A stretch of 64,000 nt of DNA, from the NCBI GenBank assembly GCA_018350325.1, contig JAEVLN010000018.1, positions 1,616,185 through 1,680,184 on the forward strand. Reading direction: 5' to 3'. Position 1 is the stretch's first letter. Every line of letters starts with the position of its first letter. The stretch is from Globodera rostochiensis. Its lineage: Eukaryota > Nematoda > Chromadorea > Rhabditida > Heteroderidae. Shown here piece after piece: positions 10,801 through 22,576 of this stretch. The notes below the pieces were generated by a model. The model ran no database searches and was not told the origin of the DNA. It saw nothing but the letters and a program-made list of their open reading frames with translations. Position numbers and translations under genes: made by a program.

Positions 10801-12609
10801 TAAAATTATCTTCCTCATTGTCTTCAAATCGATTGCATCAATACGGTAATTTTTGAAGCTTTTTAGGAATGGTAAGTGGTCCGGCGGCGCCGATACGCCG
10901 CCGGGAGAATTAAAAAAAATCCAAACATCACGAATGTTGCAAGAGAAAGGGCCCCTTATAGTATTTGAATTTCGGCTTACCAAAAAAAGAAATCTAAAAT
11001 ATTTAAAAAAAAAAGAAGTTAAAATTAGAATTGTTTACACCACCGCCACATCATGCTTTTTAGCTCAAAAATCCTATTCTTAGGGGGTGTACTTTTTTCC
11101 CGGTTAGTCCTGGTCCGAACGGGACGGGATCAGGGATTTTGATTTTTCAAAAATTGGGATCGGGACCGGGTCGGGATTCCAAAAACCGGGAATTTCCTGA
11201 ACAGTCCCGGTCGATATATTGACTTAAAAACCAAAACCCAGCAAAAATGACAAAAAACCCCAAAAAGTGCAAAAATATTGGTTAAAAATGTGCTAAAACT
11301 GACAACCCGATTAATTTTAGCGTGAAATCATTCAAAATACGTCATTCCTTATTATTTTTCCCCTCACAATTGTAAATGTATTTTTTTAACATGTAAAAAA
11401 ATTTTAGGATTAGGGACAAAAACCTATTAGCAAAAAAGATTTTTTGAGCAAATTTTCGTGGATATTTTCTTTATATATCTATCAAACTTTGTTATTATAA
11501 TATAAATTTAAACTTTGAACAACAGCTGTGGATTGCGCATATTTCTGTAAATATGATCTTTATTAATTGCCAACAATTGAACTAGTGTAAATAAAAGACT
11601 TTTTTTCTAAGAATATTTGTGCTAAAGATTAATTTAAGAGCATAAATAAATAATGTTGTAGCTGTAGCTTTAAGTGTAAATGATCTTTAATTTCGATGCT
11701 ACAATTTATTATTGCCCTACTCATTTTTATTTGGCCCATGTTTTTCTGATTATTTGTCCAACTTTATTAGTTTTTTTCTAAAAAAAAACAAAATATTATT
11801 TTGCTTATTAAAGAGCCGACCATACCATTCTTTTTGGCGTATCTGGCAGCGCCATCGGGAGTAAAATCAAATTTTCCTTTTGGTACTGAAATTCCCCCGC
11901 ATTCTTTCATATGATCTTGGTTTTTCAAAATTTATAAATCTTTATTAATCAAATATTTTCAATTTTTAATTTTATAAAATCATTCAAATTTAAGTTTTAC
12001 CAATTGTTATTACGCAGTCATAAAAGCTCACTCTATACTTTATTTACTTGTTCTTAATTGGTTTTGCATTTTAATTGTAAAAATAGTTGGTTACTTTTTA
12101 TATTTTTTTCATTTGTGAAAATATTTTCTTACGAAATTAGCTCTATCATTTATATTAATTACTACATATTTTTAAGCTTTTTTTATTGTGTGGATGTAAA
12201 ATAAATTTGATTCTGTGCTGTTGTCTCGTTCAGTGGAGCCCCGTTCGGCAATGCCTGCGCATTTTCGAAATGGCTAATTTTACTGTAAATATTTATTGTA
12301 TTGTTATTATACTTTTTTAGAAGCGAATGAATCACGATAAAAATTTAAAGCAATCGAATTTATTGACATTCTTTATGTTAAGTTAAATTAGTTATTCTTT
12401 TAGTTTACCGGGATTTTTAATCAATGATTAAGTTTCATAGTAAATTTATTTATGTGCATCTTCTTCGTTAGATTTTTCTTACAGGTTTTATATAACATAT
12501 TTAAAGAAATTTCAAGACTATTTAAAAATAATGCCCGGATGTTAAATGGGGTAGTTGTTTTAGGCTCAGGGATGGTTTGCCAGTGACCGATTGTCATCCA
12601 TGCACGCAT
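7849..12609 (-). CDS. Candidate three-exon minus-strand gene
   Basis: Three exon-like islands join in phase. Exon A, 12483-12609, follows a TTAG acceptor, opens with an ATG and ends at a GTAAGA donor. Exon B, 11826-11915, lies between an AG and a GTATGG. Exon C, 7849-7928, follows a CACAG acceptor and ends in TAG. Phases are 1/2 and 1/2, so all codons at the joins are complete. Peptides include RAWMTIGHWQTIPEPK (A), GKFDFTPDGAARYAKKN (B) and FKDQHGIWQTYEGPTSVMV (C). No family recognised. The second intron would be 3.9 kb and holds decayed repeats. All three exons lie on the A-rich strand. Phase agreement by chance is about 1 in 9, so treat this as a hypothesis; other exons may be missing. Confidence 0.33.
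8516..8611 (-). CDS. Exon-like coding island, charged helix
   Basis: Directly after ATTCAG, a good acceptor, a frame of 31 codons reads to a stop at 8516-8518. Its peptide (RKLALEHMEIRNETLRTQQL and onward) is rich in Glu, Arg, Gln and Leu in heptad-like spacing, suggesting a helix or coiled coil. Codons are GC-richer than the surroundings. It lies inside the long second intron of the neighbouring gene model and does not share its phase. It may be a separate terminal exon, or evidence that the model is wrong. Confidence 0.3.
   Translation of the reverse strand, partial: RKLALEHMEIRNETLRTQQLDLRKINKNNYN
9187..9560. repeat. Decayed repeat with GC-rich hairpin core (copy A)
   Basis: Contains GCGGTGCCGATAGGCGCCG at about 9227, followed by CCGGGAAAATTT. 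Related cores are at 10881 and 41186. The GC-rich part can fold on itself. The open frame here is not protein-like. Confidence 0.5.
9600..9680. other. G-run and GC-rich patch
   Basis: A run of ten G residues at 9619-9628 within a GC-richer 60-bp patch. No gene or element end identified. Confidence 0.4.
10001..10225 (+). other. Unclassified open frame, 74 codons
   Basis: A plus-strand frame of 74 codons (peptide includes NLKDVRFVFCKKTNAKSCVE) overlapped by a 61-codon minus frame of similar quality. The segment is GC-richer than its surroundings. Because both strands are open and no motif is recognised, I cannot say which strand, if any, is coding. It may be part of the decayed repeats on either side. 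Confidence 0.2.
10708..11214. mobile_element. Non-autonomous DNA transposon with GGGACCGGGA ends
   Basis: Both ends carry inverted arrays of TCGGGACCGGGA-like units (10708-10760 and, inverted, 11100-11214), the layout of a MITE with subterminal repeats. The interior holds the GC-rich hairpin core GGCGGCGCCGATACGCCGCC at 10883 (copy B) and no transposase. I could not find a convincing target duplication, so superfamily is uncertain; the end architecture resembles the hAT element at 6.8 kb. Confidence 0.5.
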
Positions 12610-12914
12610 CTAATAAGCAAATATGGAATCTATCTACAGTCTAACTGAATCAGAGGATTAACATTTATTGTAATTAAAATTTTTAAGAATTTGTTTTATC
12701 GCACTTTTTTTGTTTCATTTTTTATTCTAGAAGACAACATAGAGCATAAATTTATTAAGGCACAGGTTTGCAGCTACTATTTGGCTTTTCTTTTCACTTT
12801 CACCATTTTTAATTGCCGAATCTTTTAGATCTGTTGTTTATTTTTTATTTGTTTTTAGATTTTCTTAAATAAGGTGAAGGCATTATTATATTATGGTTGT
12901 CTTGCAGCATAATG

Positions 12915-12964
12915 CTTTAAAGCTGATCAATTGGATTGTTGATCGGCTGATTCCTGGGTAGAGA
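12915..12964 (+). other. Exon-like island, strand ambiguous
   Basis: On the plus strand a 50-bp segment lies between TCTTGCAG and GTAGAG and reads HNALKLINWIVDRLIPG. On the minus strand the same DNA follows TCTACCCAG and is also open. Both acceptors are good, so the strand cannot be decided by eye. The local strand bias favours minus. Confidence 0.2.
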
Positions 12965-14018
12965 TAAATGATGTTATACTTGGACTCTTTTCTTCTTTCA
13001 ATCTCTTCCAAAGTCTCTTCAATGTTAAGCGTATTTGATCTTTTCGAAATTTCTGGAGTGTCAATTCTCTTAAGTTTATTTCAATTTGTTCAAGTTCAAA
13101 GTCCTCGAAAATATTTAGAAAATCATGAAATCTTCTCCTTCTCTTTCCGGGTTATAGTTACAGATGTTTCTTGGACACAGTTTGGATGTTATTTGGATCA
13201 CAATTTGTTGTGATCTTTTCTAGTAAATATTTTTATTTAATTCGGGAGTGTAACGGGATATTGCACACTAGATCGTCTTTTTCCGAGTGACGATTTACCG
13301 ATTTCGATTATTATGTCAATAATATTTTGTTTGTAACATTTTATAATCACTTAATTTAATTACTAAAGAGAATCTAAGACATTTTGTTAATTTGCTTTGC
13401 TTATCTAAATTTTCAAATTTTTGGATAGTTTTGGTAAGTTTATTTGCTAGTTTTTATTATAATTAATAGTTTCATTAATTTTATTTTATAAACTCTTATA
13501 CAAGTTATCGAAAATAAATGGCAAATTTGTTGCTTGCAGGATTTTTATTTGTGTTAATTTTAATTTATTATAAAAACAAGCATGGCAAAGGTGCACCTTC
13601 AATTATATTATTTATCTTATTTCTAAATGTTCTTTTCAACAATTAGCTTTTTGATATCAAAATAATTTTATTAAAATATTTTGTTTACCATTTTTAGGAT
13701 ACATTTGACTCTTGTTTGGTAAGGCTTTGTCACATCAACATGAGCGTCGTGCCAGTTTAGTGCTTTTGTTAAAAATAGATAAAATGCAAATTTATTTCAA
13801 TAAACTGTATTAGATTGGCAATGTGAATTTTTCATCTACGAATCGGACAGTAATGTACATATTTTTAATTGATTTCCTTAAAAAACTACAATTATAAAAC
13901 ATTAATCGTGAACTTTCATTACATTTCCGAAATTGAGCAGTAGAAATTGATTATAATTGAAAATTTTTTATGAAGATTTACTATTTTTATTTGATTGTTT
14001 TCTTTAAAATTTTTTAAT

Positions 14019-14241
14019 TTATAGTTTTATTTTTAGATATGAAGTCAATATGCCGATAACCAGCAACAAAGCTGCTGCCCCTAGCGTAATCCGCAGCCAT
14101 GCTTAAATATTTATGATTTATTAACAAAAAAATAAAACATTTGGAAGTTATGAAAGTAAAATTTAAACAAAATTTATTGCGAATCTTCAACCTTAGCTCT
14201 TCCCAGGACTTGTTATTGAGCATTTGTTGGAGCGCAACCAT
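14019..14241 (-). CDS. Candidate two-exon small membrane protein
   Basis: Exon 1 (14169-14241) starts at an ATG. The proposed intron (14102-14168, 67 bp) starts GTTTAA and ends TTTAAG. Exon 2 (14019-14101) ends in TAA. Spliced, they give 51 residues: a charged N-terminal half (LNNKSWEELRLKIRNKF) followed by one strong membrane helix (RITLGAAALLLVIGILTSYL) and a short lysine tail. Read unspliced, the same DNA gives a 75-codon frame without that helix. Appearance of a clean transmembrane segment only after splicing supports the model. It would be a single-pass or tail-anchored protein. No family recognised. Confidence 0.38.
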
Positions 14242-14940
14242 TTATTTTTTTATTTAATATATTAGTATTAAATCGATTACATTTATTAAAATTTTGTGCC
14301 AGTTTTAAATGGTTTGGTTTTACTTAAATACATTGAAAGAAACAATATCATTAGGCAGTAATTTTATGTTCTTATCGCTTGTTAGGGAACTCAATCCTTC
14401 GTGTTTTTGTTATTTATTCGTTTGAATATTTTAGTTTTGTCATTTTTTAAAAACTTTTTTTAATTTTGTATATAGTCAATAAGCTCAACCCCATTATAAA
14501 GCAAATTTTTTTATAAAGTTTTCAATCGTCAAACTGTTTTACAAACAAATGTTTATGCTTTAGTAGGCAGCGAGCAAACAGAAGCTGGACCTTTATCGAT
14601 GAGCAAACAACGGTTTTTTGTATAAATTTTATTTTTTAATTTTAAATTAGATATTTTTTTAATATCATCCGGGGTGTCAAATAAAATTTGTAGCTGTATT
14701 TTTTTTAAATTAATTTTAAAAAATAACATACGAGGCCACCACGCTTTTGATTTATCTTATAGATTTTTCCTCATATGTAGTATTTATATAATAATTATCA
14801 TTAAGATTAAATGAATATGTGTTTATTCTAACTTTTTAAAATGGAAGTCTAGTACTATTTTAGTGCACTTTGTCATTTTTGTTTTTAGAATGCATATATC
14901 TAAAATATTTTGTTACTATATTTGTATTAAGTCACAAAAA

Positions 14941-15087
14941 TTAATCCAATTTCCAATTTTTAATGATCATTGTTTTCACAAAAAAATTTTGGCATTTGTT
15001 TAGTTTCTCGTGATGATTGGCGCCTGCGACTAAATTGGTTCCCTGGTCCGACTGTATCATCAGGGTAACGGCACGGCTAGCGGCAGC
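14941..15087 (-). pseudogene. Retroelement integrase-like fragment
   Basis: A 48-codon minus frame contains IQSDQGTNLVAGANHHEKL. It resembles the second-aspartate region of retroviral-type integrases, especially BEL/Pao elements, where the usual form is SDNGTNFVGAN. The Asp of the SD-x-G-T-N motif is kept, but an extra Ala is present and no flanking integrase, RNase H or LTR is visible, so this would be a relic. The plus strand of the same DNA can be read as an exon between TTTAG and GTAACG. I prefer the integrase reading because of the motif, but the match is short. Confidence 0.35.
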
Positions 15088-15095
15088 TCAGGAAT

Positions 15096-16087
15096 TATTG
15101 TATTATAAAATTTAATGCAAGCTTTTAAATAATTTTTTGTGTTTTTAGGCGTTGAAGTTTGTTCCCCCAAATGATAAATGGCTGTGAAGTGGTGTAGATG
15201 AACTGATTTATATATTTAACTTTTTAAGTGAAGTTTAAAGTTTAATTAGATTTATGTATGCCTGCATTTTTTAATAACCGCTCATATTTTAATTCAATAG
15301 AATAAATATTAATTAAATACTGTCCTGACTTAAAGTTTTTATTTTATACTTTTTTTTATAAACTGCATTCTGGTCGTTTTGCCTGTTATAAATTATTTAC
15401 TCAAATCCCAGAAGAGTATTGATCATTTCATAATGGTTTTAAAATATGCTGAGTAAATTTTTTATATTTTTTAAATCTGTAGAATTTTTATTTATTTTTA
15501 TAAACTTGTTTATGTTAATTTTTGCTCCTTTCTTTTCTTCGTTATAAATTGTATGTAAGTATTTTACGCGCCTGGAACGCACGCGCTCCCCTTTTTTTTT
15601 TAAATATTTTTTAGTTTCGACACGACATTCCCTTTCGCGTTTGGAAATAATTTAAAAATAATTGTTGGCAATGTGTACAACTTTGTCTCAAGCTCTTCCC
15701 CCTTTTTTACTTTTAATTTATTATGCGAACTATTGTTTGTGCTAATTTTCCACTTTTCTTTTAGCTTACAGATCTAACAATTATAAAAGCTTTTGCAATC
15801 TTCACTTTGCTCTTATGGCAGTCTGTTGTGGGTTTTGGTTTAATAGATAGATTTGTTTTTTATTTCACTTATATGATTGGTATTTAAAAAAAATTGTGAT
15901 TAAAGAATTAATTTTGTATTTAAATCATTTAATTTTGTTCAAACAAATTACCAATATATAGTCTTTATTTATTGTTTATCCCATTTATAAATTTAGCGAA
16001 AATCAACTTTAAACATTTTTGTTGTATTTATGTGTTTTGGGTCTGTCTATAGCTGTTGTTAATGTTCGATAAAACTTTACCAATTAC
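15096..16087. other. AT-rich stretch, nothing convincing
   Basis: T-rich DNA with one GC-rich speck near 15570-15605 (two copies of ACGCGC/ACGCACGCGC). No supported gene or repeat. Confidence 0.35.
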
Positions 16088-16165
16088 TTAGTAATTGCGT
16101 ATTGACATAAATAAACGAAATCCACCAACAATCTCCTCAGCACGACGAATTGCCTCCTCAGACAT
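16088..16165 (-). CDS. Small coding island, acidic/basic helix
   Basis: From an ATG at 16165 the minus strand reads 25 codons, starting MSEEAIRRAEEIVGGF, to a TAA. The first 15 codons have balanced GC use unlike the flanks, and the peptide has regular helix-forming charge spacing. It may be a first exon whose donor is the GTTGGT after EEI, or a chance frame. No family recognised. Confidence 0.28.
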   Translation of the reverse strand: MSEEAIRRAEEIVGGFRLFMSIRNY

Positions 16166-16169
16166 GTAA

Positions 16170-19080
16170 TAAATAATTTATTTTTATTTATTTATAATTA
16201 TCCTAATATTTCAATCTTTGTGGGCTTTCTGTTCTTTTCAACTCCCTATCATTATTTAGGATAATTGTTTTATTTCGAGTTTTGGCACATTTTTTTACTC
16301 ATTGTAGGATTGCCGCCCTGAAATACATCTTGCCGCGACTATTTTTGCTTTGATCGCAAATTACACTTATAAAAATTCAAAAAAACGCAAAAAATTATTA
16401 AATTCTTTACATAATTTTTTAATTTAGCTCACAAATTGGAATAAACAATGTTTTTTGGTAGTTTTTACTCATTCTGCCCAGAAATATTATTCTGCTATGG
16501 CTCGTCGTCCTTTAATAAAGATTCAAGTGTTGGCAATGAATATTTTAAATTGTTTATAGTCTTAAATTTTAAATTTAAGATTTTTTCTTTTGCGAGTTTT
16601 CATTAGATATGTTAATTTAAATTGAATACATTTATTTGAATAAATAAATATCTTTATTTTGGTTTCAAATATTTGACCATTTTTTCAGATTCTCCTTTTT
16701 TTGTCGATTAAAAATCTTGATTATGATATAAAATGTTTGGTTCAATTATTTATTATTTAAGCAATTCATAATTAGTCTCATCTATAATTATTTTGCATTA
16801 GAATATTAATCATAATTTCAGATAGACAAAGCTACTGAGAGAGTTTGGTTTTTTAACACAAAATAAATAAATTACATAGTGTGTCACCATGTGGGCCAGG
16901 TTTGTTATGTTACCTGCACGGGTGAAAAATTTCTTACATTTTTCACATTGAGACTTTTTGTTTTGCAAATTGCTAGCAGCAGTATTCAACTAAGTGTTTG
17001 ATGCTTCTTTGATTTCAATAATAATTATTTATTTTTTATTTTTGCTTTGCATTTTGCAACAACACTTTGTCTTGCTTTTGTTCAATTGTACAAAAATAGC
17101 TGAATTAAAAAATTTGCATTTTAGAATTGCGACGCTACATATTTACGGCATTTTATTTATTTACGTTTTTTAAATTGTATTACTTTATTAATTATTAAGC
17201 CGTCATTTTTATTAGTACTCTCAATTTTTGTGAATATAAACAATATAAATTAATTATTAACAATGCATTTGTAATAAAAGTAGGAGAATTTTGGTTGGCT
17301 TTAAAAAAAGTTGATCATAAATGTGAAAAAACAATATTAAACGGGTATTAACATCCTTTCTTCTTCTTTAAAACTTTTGCTTCTTAATTTACTGAATTTT
17401 GCATTCATTTGTTATTAATTGAAACTAATTTATTTCTTTCAAAAAATCTATTCTTTTAGCTATTTTTAATATAGTCAAAATTGAAAAATAAATATTTTTA
17501 GCAAATTTATTTTTTTGCAATTATTCTTTTTAATATTGTCAAAATAATTATGTAATTATGTATCAAATAGTTTATTCAAGTTTACAATCAGCGCATTTCT
17601 TGAGTAACTATCATGAACGATAACAGAAGTCTCAAAAATTTTCATTAAAAATACAAAAAGATAAGAAAACTCTATTTTAAATTATTATTGCGTATATTTT
17701 TATCGCTTTCAAATATTAAAACGAGGATCTTAAACCCAAACTTAGGCTATTAAACAAAAGCCCCAATAAAATATTTTTATTTTTTTCTTATTTCTTCCGG
17801 AATTTTATTTTAAAAAGCAAAATTCATTTTGTTTGCTTTTGGTAAATTGTTTTTAATATAACAAACATTTAAAAGTTAAAACTGTTGACTTTTCTTTTAA
17901 AATGTTACAGTAATTTATAGTTAATTTTACTGCCAAAAATTTGAACGATTGTAATAAAAAAATTTATTATACAACTTTTGGTGTTTGACTTTTCCTTATG
18001 TAGAGCGAAAATACTATTTAGTTTAAGCAACTTTTGGCAATGGGTAGCATCTTTTTCATGTGGATTTCGGAGTTGGTTAAAAACCAATTTTTTAAAATTT
18101 TCTTTTTATGAATGGAGAATTGATTTACCGGCATTTTATCAGGTGAGTGAAATTGGCGAGAGGGTGCTGACCACTTGTTCGGCAATTTTTACCAATCTTT
18201 TGTGATATTATTAAATAAAATTAAAGTTTAGTTAAAATTTTTATATTCTTCTTCAAACTCATAAATTTTAAAAAAAGCTCGTAGGCGTAGATCGCTCGAT
18301 ATACGCGTACTTGGATGCCCTTTATTTACAATAATTATGTTTTCATAAGAAGTGAATTGCATGAGTGAAACACATATATATTTATATTATATTTTTAATG
18401 TTAAACAAATCAAAATTCTGTAGAAAAAATATTTATTGATAATTGCTGTTGTACATGATGCGCCAGTTTCTTGAATTTTGGCTTAATATTTTTGTCTTAT
18501 TTATTTTGATTTTTGATTATGCTTGTATTTAGATTTGTTTCTTTATGATAATCGTTTAAGTTTTTAACATACCAATAATTTTTTGCACTAATAATATTTT
18601 ATTTGCTTCTTTAAATATTCCGATTATTTTTATGTTGTTTTTAAAATACCAAAGTGACCAAAAAATGTTCTTTCTTCAAATTCCAGTTCATGCTAAATAT
18701 TGCAGAATCAAGCAATTCTTTTTATTAAATTTTGTTGTTATCATTTACTAATTAGGCAGGCGTCGGCGACATAAAGTGTATTTATTATTAAAATAATCTA
18801 AAGCAACAGGTTATTTAATTGCTTTTAAGTTAATTAGATTTTTTACAAGAGTGTATTTCAGTGGTGATATAAAAATTTATTAATTATTAAAATAAGATAA
18901 CAAAATTAGAGGAATTTGGATTTATATGATATGTTTATAAATGAATTTTTTTAACTTATTTTATAATCTAATTCAATTTAGTTGACCAATCAACAACTTT
19001 TTATGTCTTTTGCTCATTTTTATTTGATATTTAAATAATTTTCCTTTTCAACACCAAATTACTTTTAAATATCAGATAAA
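16170..19080. other. Long T-rich stretch with weak islands
   Basis: Mostly AT-rich DNA. Weak GC-richer patches lie at 16890-16925, 18020-18180 (plus frame of 75 codons containing a CAG-GTGAGT donor-like site at about 18142) and 18275-18320 (minus frame beginning KGIQVRVYRAIYAYELF). None carries a recognisable motif. Confidence 0.3.
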
Positions 19081-19084
19081 TACC

Positions 19085-19170
19085 AAATCCTTGGCCTTCT
19101 GCTTTCAAAGCTCCATGAAATCCGCCGCCTTTCTCCGTTCATAGCGCCTTGAAGCCCATGATGAAAAAAC
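19085..19170. other. GC-rich island open on several frames
   Basis: About 85 bp of GC-richer sequence, open in two minus-strand frames (one glycine-rich, one arginine-rich). Looks like an exon by composition, but frame and splice sites cannot be fixed. Confidence 0.22.
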
Positions 19171-19286
19171 AGTTAAACTTCGTTATAATGCTATTTAAGC
19201 TGCAAGCATTTTATGTTTAGTTATTTTTATTTTTAATTACATTTGATTTATAATTTATAATTTCTATATTGACCCGAATGCTCTCC

Positions 19287-19823
19287 GGCACCGCCGACCC
19301 CCTCCCCCATCCATTTTCCCAAAATTTTTTGAAAAATCGCACACAAAAAATAGATAAAAATCGCTAAAACGCTCATGTGTAACAAGAAATGCTCAAATTT
19401 TGTTGCCAGCAAGAAATATAACGAACAAAGATATATGTTTACTTAAATGGCGCGGCAGTTAGCCCTCCAGTGGAGGCGCTGCACCCTCCTTAGAATGTGC
19501 TTGGTTGTGTTGATCCGTCACAGTGTATTTATTTTGATTTTTTAATGCAAAAAAGGAATTCTAGATGCTTTAAATTCATCTTTGGTTTTTATTTTTTAGA
19601 TATTGTCTTTGATTATGATTAATAAAAATATTTGTTTTTTCGTTAATTTTTTTTATTTTATACAATATTGTTTCATAAAATTTTAAATATATTTAAACAT
19701 TTTTGTTTTTAAATAAATTTTAATTAAATTCATCTTTGGTTTTTATTTTTTAGATATGTCTTTGATTATGATTAATACTATAAATAATTTTTACTTTTAG
19801 GGAGGGTGGGGGTCGGCGGTGCC
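19287..19823. mobile_element. 537-bp inverted-repeat element, GC-rich ends
   Basis: The left end GGCACCGCCGACCCCC recurs inverted at the right end. The terminal 16 bp match exactly and the homology continues loosely as a pyrimidine-rich tract. No transposase. Inside are two direct copies of a 50-bp segment (19571-19622 and 19730-19783) containing CATCTTTGGTTTTTATTT. No target duplication could be seen. The GC-rich tip resembles the core motif GCGGTGCC of the repeat at 9.2 kb. Confidence 0.55.
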
Positions 19824-20254
19824 ATAACATCTGGCATGCCTTCAAAAAGGTAAAGCATTATGATGGCCTTTTAAGCTGGATGATTTTGCCAAATTACTAA
19901 ACTTAAAATAGAAAAATATTTAAAAAAGTGTCCATAATTTTTTTTTTGCGTGTTTCTAATACGGCCCTAGACTCGTCTTATTAATAAGTGCCCGTAAATA
20001 TGGGTCAATAATTCGAATGAATTTGTCTAATTGTTCAACATTGAGTTGACAATGGCACATTTATTTGTGTAATGATTGATATTGAATAATTTTCTTCTTT
20101 TTACTGGTGGGGTTTAGCCCTTTTCCCCTTAATTTTTTAGAAATCAACCGATTCAAAAACTGGTTTAATTTTCGTTTTAATTTTCTATCGCATTCGTAAT
20201 CAGTGCATCAAATAACATTTTAAACATTTTTAGTATACAAATATTTTCCAGAAA

Positions 20255-20449
20255 TTAGACCAAAAAGGTCCCCTCTAGGGGTTTTTCCAATTTAAACCGG
20301 TTCAAACGGGTGAATGCTCGCCCCAATAAAATAAACGGACTAATCATGGCGTACAAAAAGGATGTGATTGGAGATAGATTTAGCATTTTTTTTACAATCA
20401 AAAAAAAACAGATCGTCAATACGACCGATCCGGATGGCAAATTCAGCAA
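20255..20449 (-). other. Unclassified minus ORF
   Basis: A 64-codon minus frame with a hydrophobic middle; an alternative minus frame over the same DNA reads IAEFAIRIGRIDDLFF. Composition is mildly coding-like. No motif, and the surrounding 20.5-22.0 kb looks like decayed repeat. Low confidence that it is a gene. Confidence 0.18.
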
Positions 20450-21344
20450 TTAACACCTCCAGCATGCCCACTTAGTCAAATAAAAAGATTCACTACTTTT
20501 ATTGGTATATGCTAAAAATTTTTCATTGAGCTTTAACAATTATTTAAGGGGGTTAAAGTATGTTAATTTGTTTAGCAGATTTGGACATTCCGTAAATTTT
20601 TAATTCAATATCAAAAAATTAAAAGCATTTAACGATACGCAGCGATTTGTTTTTGGATCCAGTTACAGAAAAAAATGGTGTTTTTGTCCTAGTGTTTTGT
20701 GTGCTATAATTAATAATGTTGGCAAGATTGCAATATTATGATATTTAGAGTCAATTTTCTTAACAAAAAATTGTATTTAATGTTTAAAAATTAATATTTT
20801 CTCGAGCCAACAATTCTTTTAACAAGTCTTCAAACTTCAGCCATAGCTAATCAGTTGATGGTGCATGTAAAGATGGAATATTATTCATCAGTAAGGTTTT
20901 CGGCGCCAAAATTTATCTTTTTTGTGGGTGCGTAGCGCTAAACTGAAAATTGAGGGAGACAGAATGAGAAAAGATTTGTGCTGAAGCATACAAGAATATT
21001 GAGAACATTTTGTTAGTAATAAACCGGGGAAAGCAAAAGGGCACTAACGAAAATTCTCAGTTTGCACCGATTTTTCTTTAAAAAATGCAATAAAACTAAA
21101 TCCAGCGGGGTTGATTATTGATCTCTTTAACATACAAATATTACCAAATTATCTGTACGGCGTCTTTGAGAATTTGTATTAATCTCGAAAGATCTCCACC
21201 AAAAAAAAATTTGCTTGACTTAAAGGAATTGATATGTGTTAAGGTCGCGAGCCGAAATCCCGACCGATTAGCGCACACCAATATTAAGAAATTTATGTCC
21301 CCTCAAATTTGGCCAAAACCCATTTTAAATCCGTATTCGAATCT

Positions 21345-21890
21345 TGAATTTCAATAGAAAATAAAAAATGAGGATTTAAAGCGGCTTTGAAGAAAATTAA
21401 GGAAAAACTTTAAAGTAACACCAAAGCCGGATAGAATAATAGGGGAAGCTTATATAGGATGTTTTTTAACCCGCGCCATCAGACACAATTTTTCTTCCAA
21501 ATAAATTATTTAAATCGACTTTTAAAAGAAATATTTTCTAATGGATTGTTGTCCTCTGATTGATTGTCCTTCACTGACGGATTGTCCTCTGCTGACGGAT
21601 TGTCCGGATGCCATTTGAATAAGCGAAATGAAACATTCAAAAATTTGTTGAAAATGGGAATGAATTTACACAAACGATTTTCGAAAATAGTAAATCGATA
21701 CTTTTTGATCCAGTGCAGATAAAAATAATGACAGCAAAATTGATTCACCGCGGGAAAAAATCTAAAAATCGGCTACAAATTTGTTATTAAACTCTGTTAT
21801 TTGATGTAATGAATACGAATTCGTCAATAAAACAAATCTGAGAATTTAAAGCTTTTTTTGATCGGTTGAAATTTTAAAAAATTAAGGAAA
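21345..21890. repeat. Decayed repeat with recurring GAATTTAAAGC block
   Basis: The block around AATAAAAAATTTAGAATTTAAAGC, followed by a TTGAA and an AAATTAAGGAAAAA tail, occurs at about 21355, 21830 and again at 24545. A second motif (CGAAATGAAACATTCAAAAA) recurs at 21626 and 21962. Between them, at 21545-21605, is an 18-bp minisatellite (GACGGATTGTCCTCTGCT). Together they suggest an old repeat later interrupted by the transposons at 22.0-24.0 kb. Confidence 0.45.
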
Positions 21891-22034
21891 AAAGGACTGC
21901 CAAGTAAACCAAGCTCGCTTCTCGTTCTTTAAAACAACCTAAAAACACACTGCCAATGCTGCGAAATGAAACATTCAAAAATTTGTTGAAAATCTTTTGC
22001 AAAATGAATTTAGGTATTCTTTTTTCGGTTTACT

Positions 22035-22044
22035 CTGATATGTA
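22035..22044. repeat. Direct repeat CTGATATGTA, left
   Basis: The 10-bp sequence recurs at 23976-23985 on the far side of the MITE plus Harbinger block. If both elements are removed, the two copies are adjacent. Confidence 0.7.
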
Positions 22045-22547
22045 GGGTGTCCAAAAATATGCACATGCATGTTTTTTTCCTGAACTTGGAACGGTCTGAA
22101 ACGCACGAAAAACGTGTTTTCAACTTGGTTTGAAGAGTTTAGAACGCATTTCCATATGCATATTTTGCATATTTTTGCATATTTCGCTATTTATGTGCAT
22201 ATTTTATATGCATATTTTGGCATTTTCGCTATTTTCATCCATATTTCGCTATTTTTCAAAAATTGCTTAACAAAAATGCAAAAAAAATGAACAATATACC
22301 CCTAGAGATCGACTTTTTCAAAATTTTCAAAAAATGACCCCAAAAAATGATTTTTTTTAAATTTTCAAAAAACACACCCCTAAAAATTGATTTTTTAAAA
22401 ATTTTCAAAAATGCACCCCTAAAATTGACTTTTTCGTGATTTGGGGAAATTTATATTGAATTTGGAAAAATTTATGTGCATATTTTGTAATTTTTGGTGC
22501 ATTTTATGCGCATATTTCAGATTTTATGTGCATTTTTTTGGACACCC
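22045..22547. mobile_element. Mariner-like MITE, TA target
   Basis: Terminal inverted repeats GGGTGTCCAAAAATATGCAC and its near-complement at the right end, directly flanked on both sides by TA (22043-22044 and 22548-22549), as in the Tc1/mariner superfamily. The 503-bp interior has no transposase but many copies of GCATATTT/TTCGCTATT and three CACCCCTAAAAATTGA-like units. It would depend on a transposase elsewhere. Confidence 0.78.
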
Positions 22548-22576
22548 TACTGGGGCCCTTTGCTCGTCTTCGGGTT

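Noticed and set aside
15003..15064. Plus-strand exon between TTTAG and GTAACG
   Set aside because: The reading is open and the sites are fair, but the minus strand carries an integrase-like motif and the block's strand bias is against a plus-strand gene.
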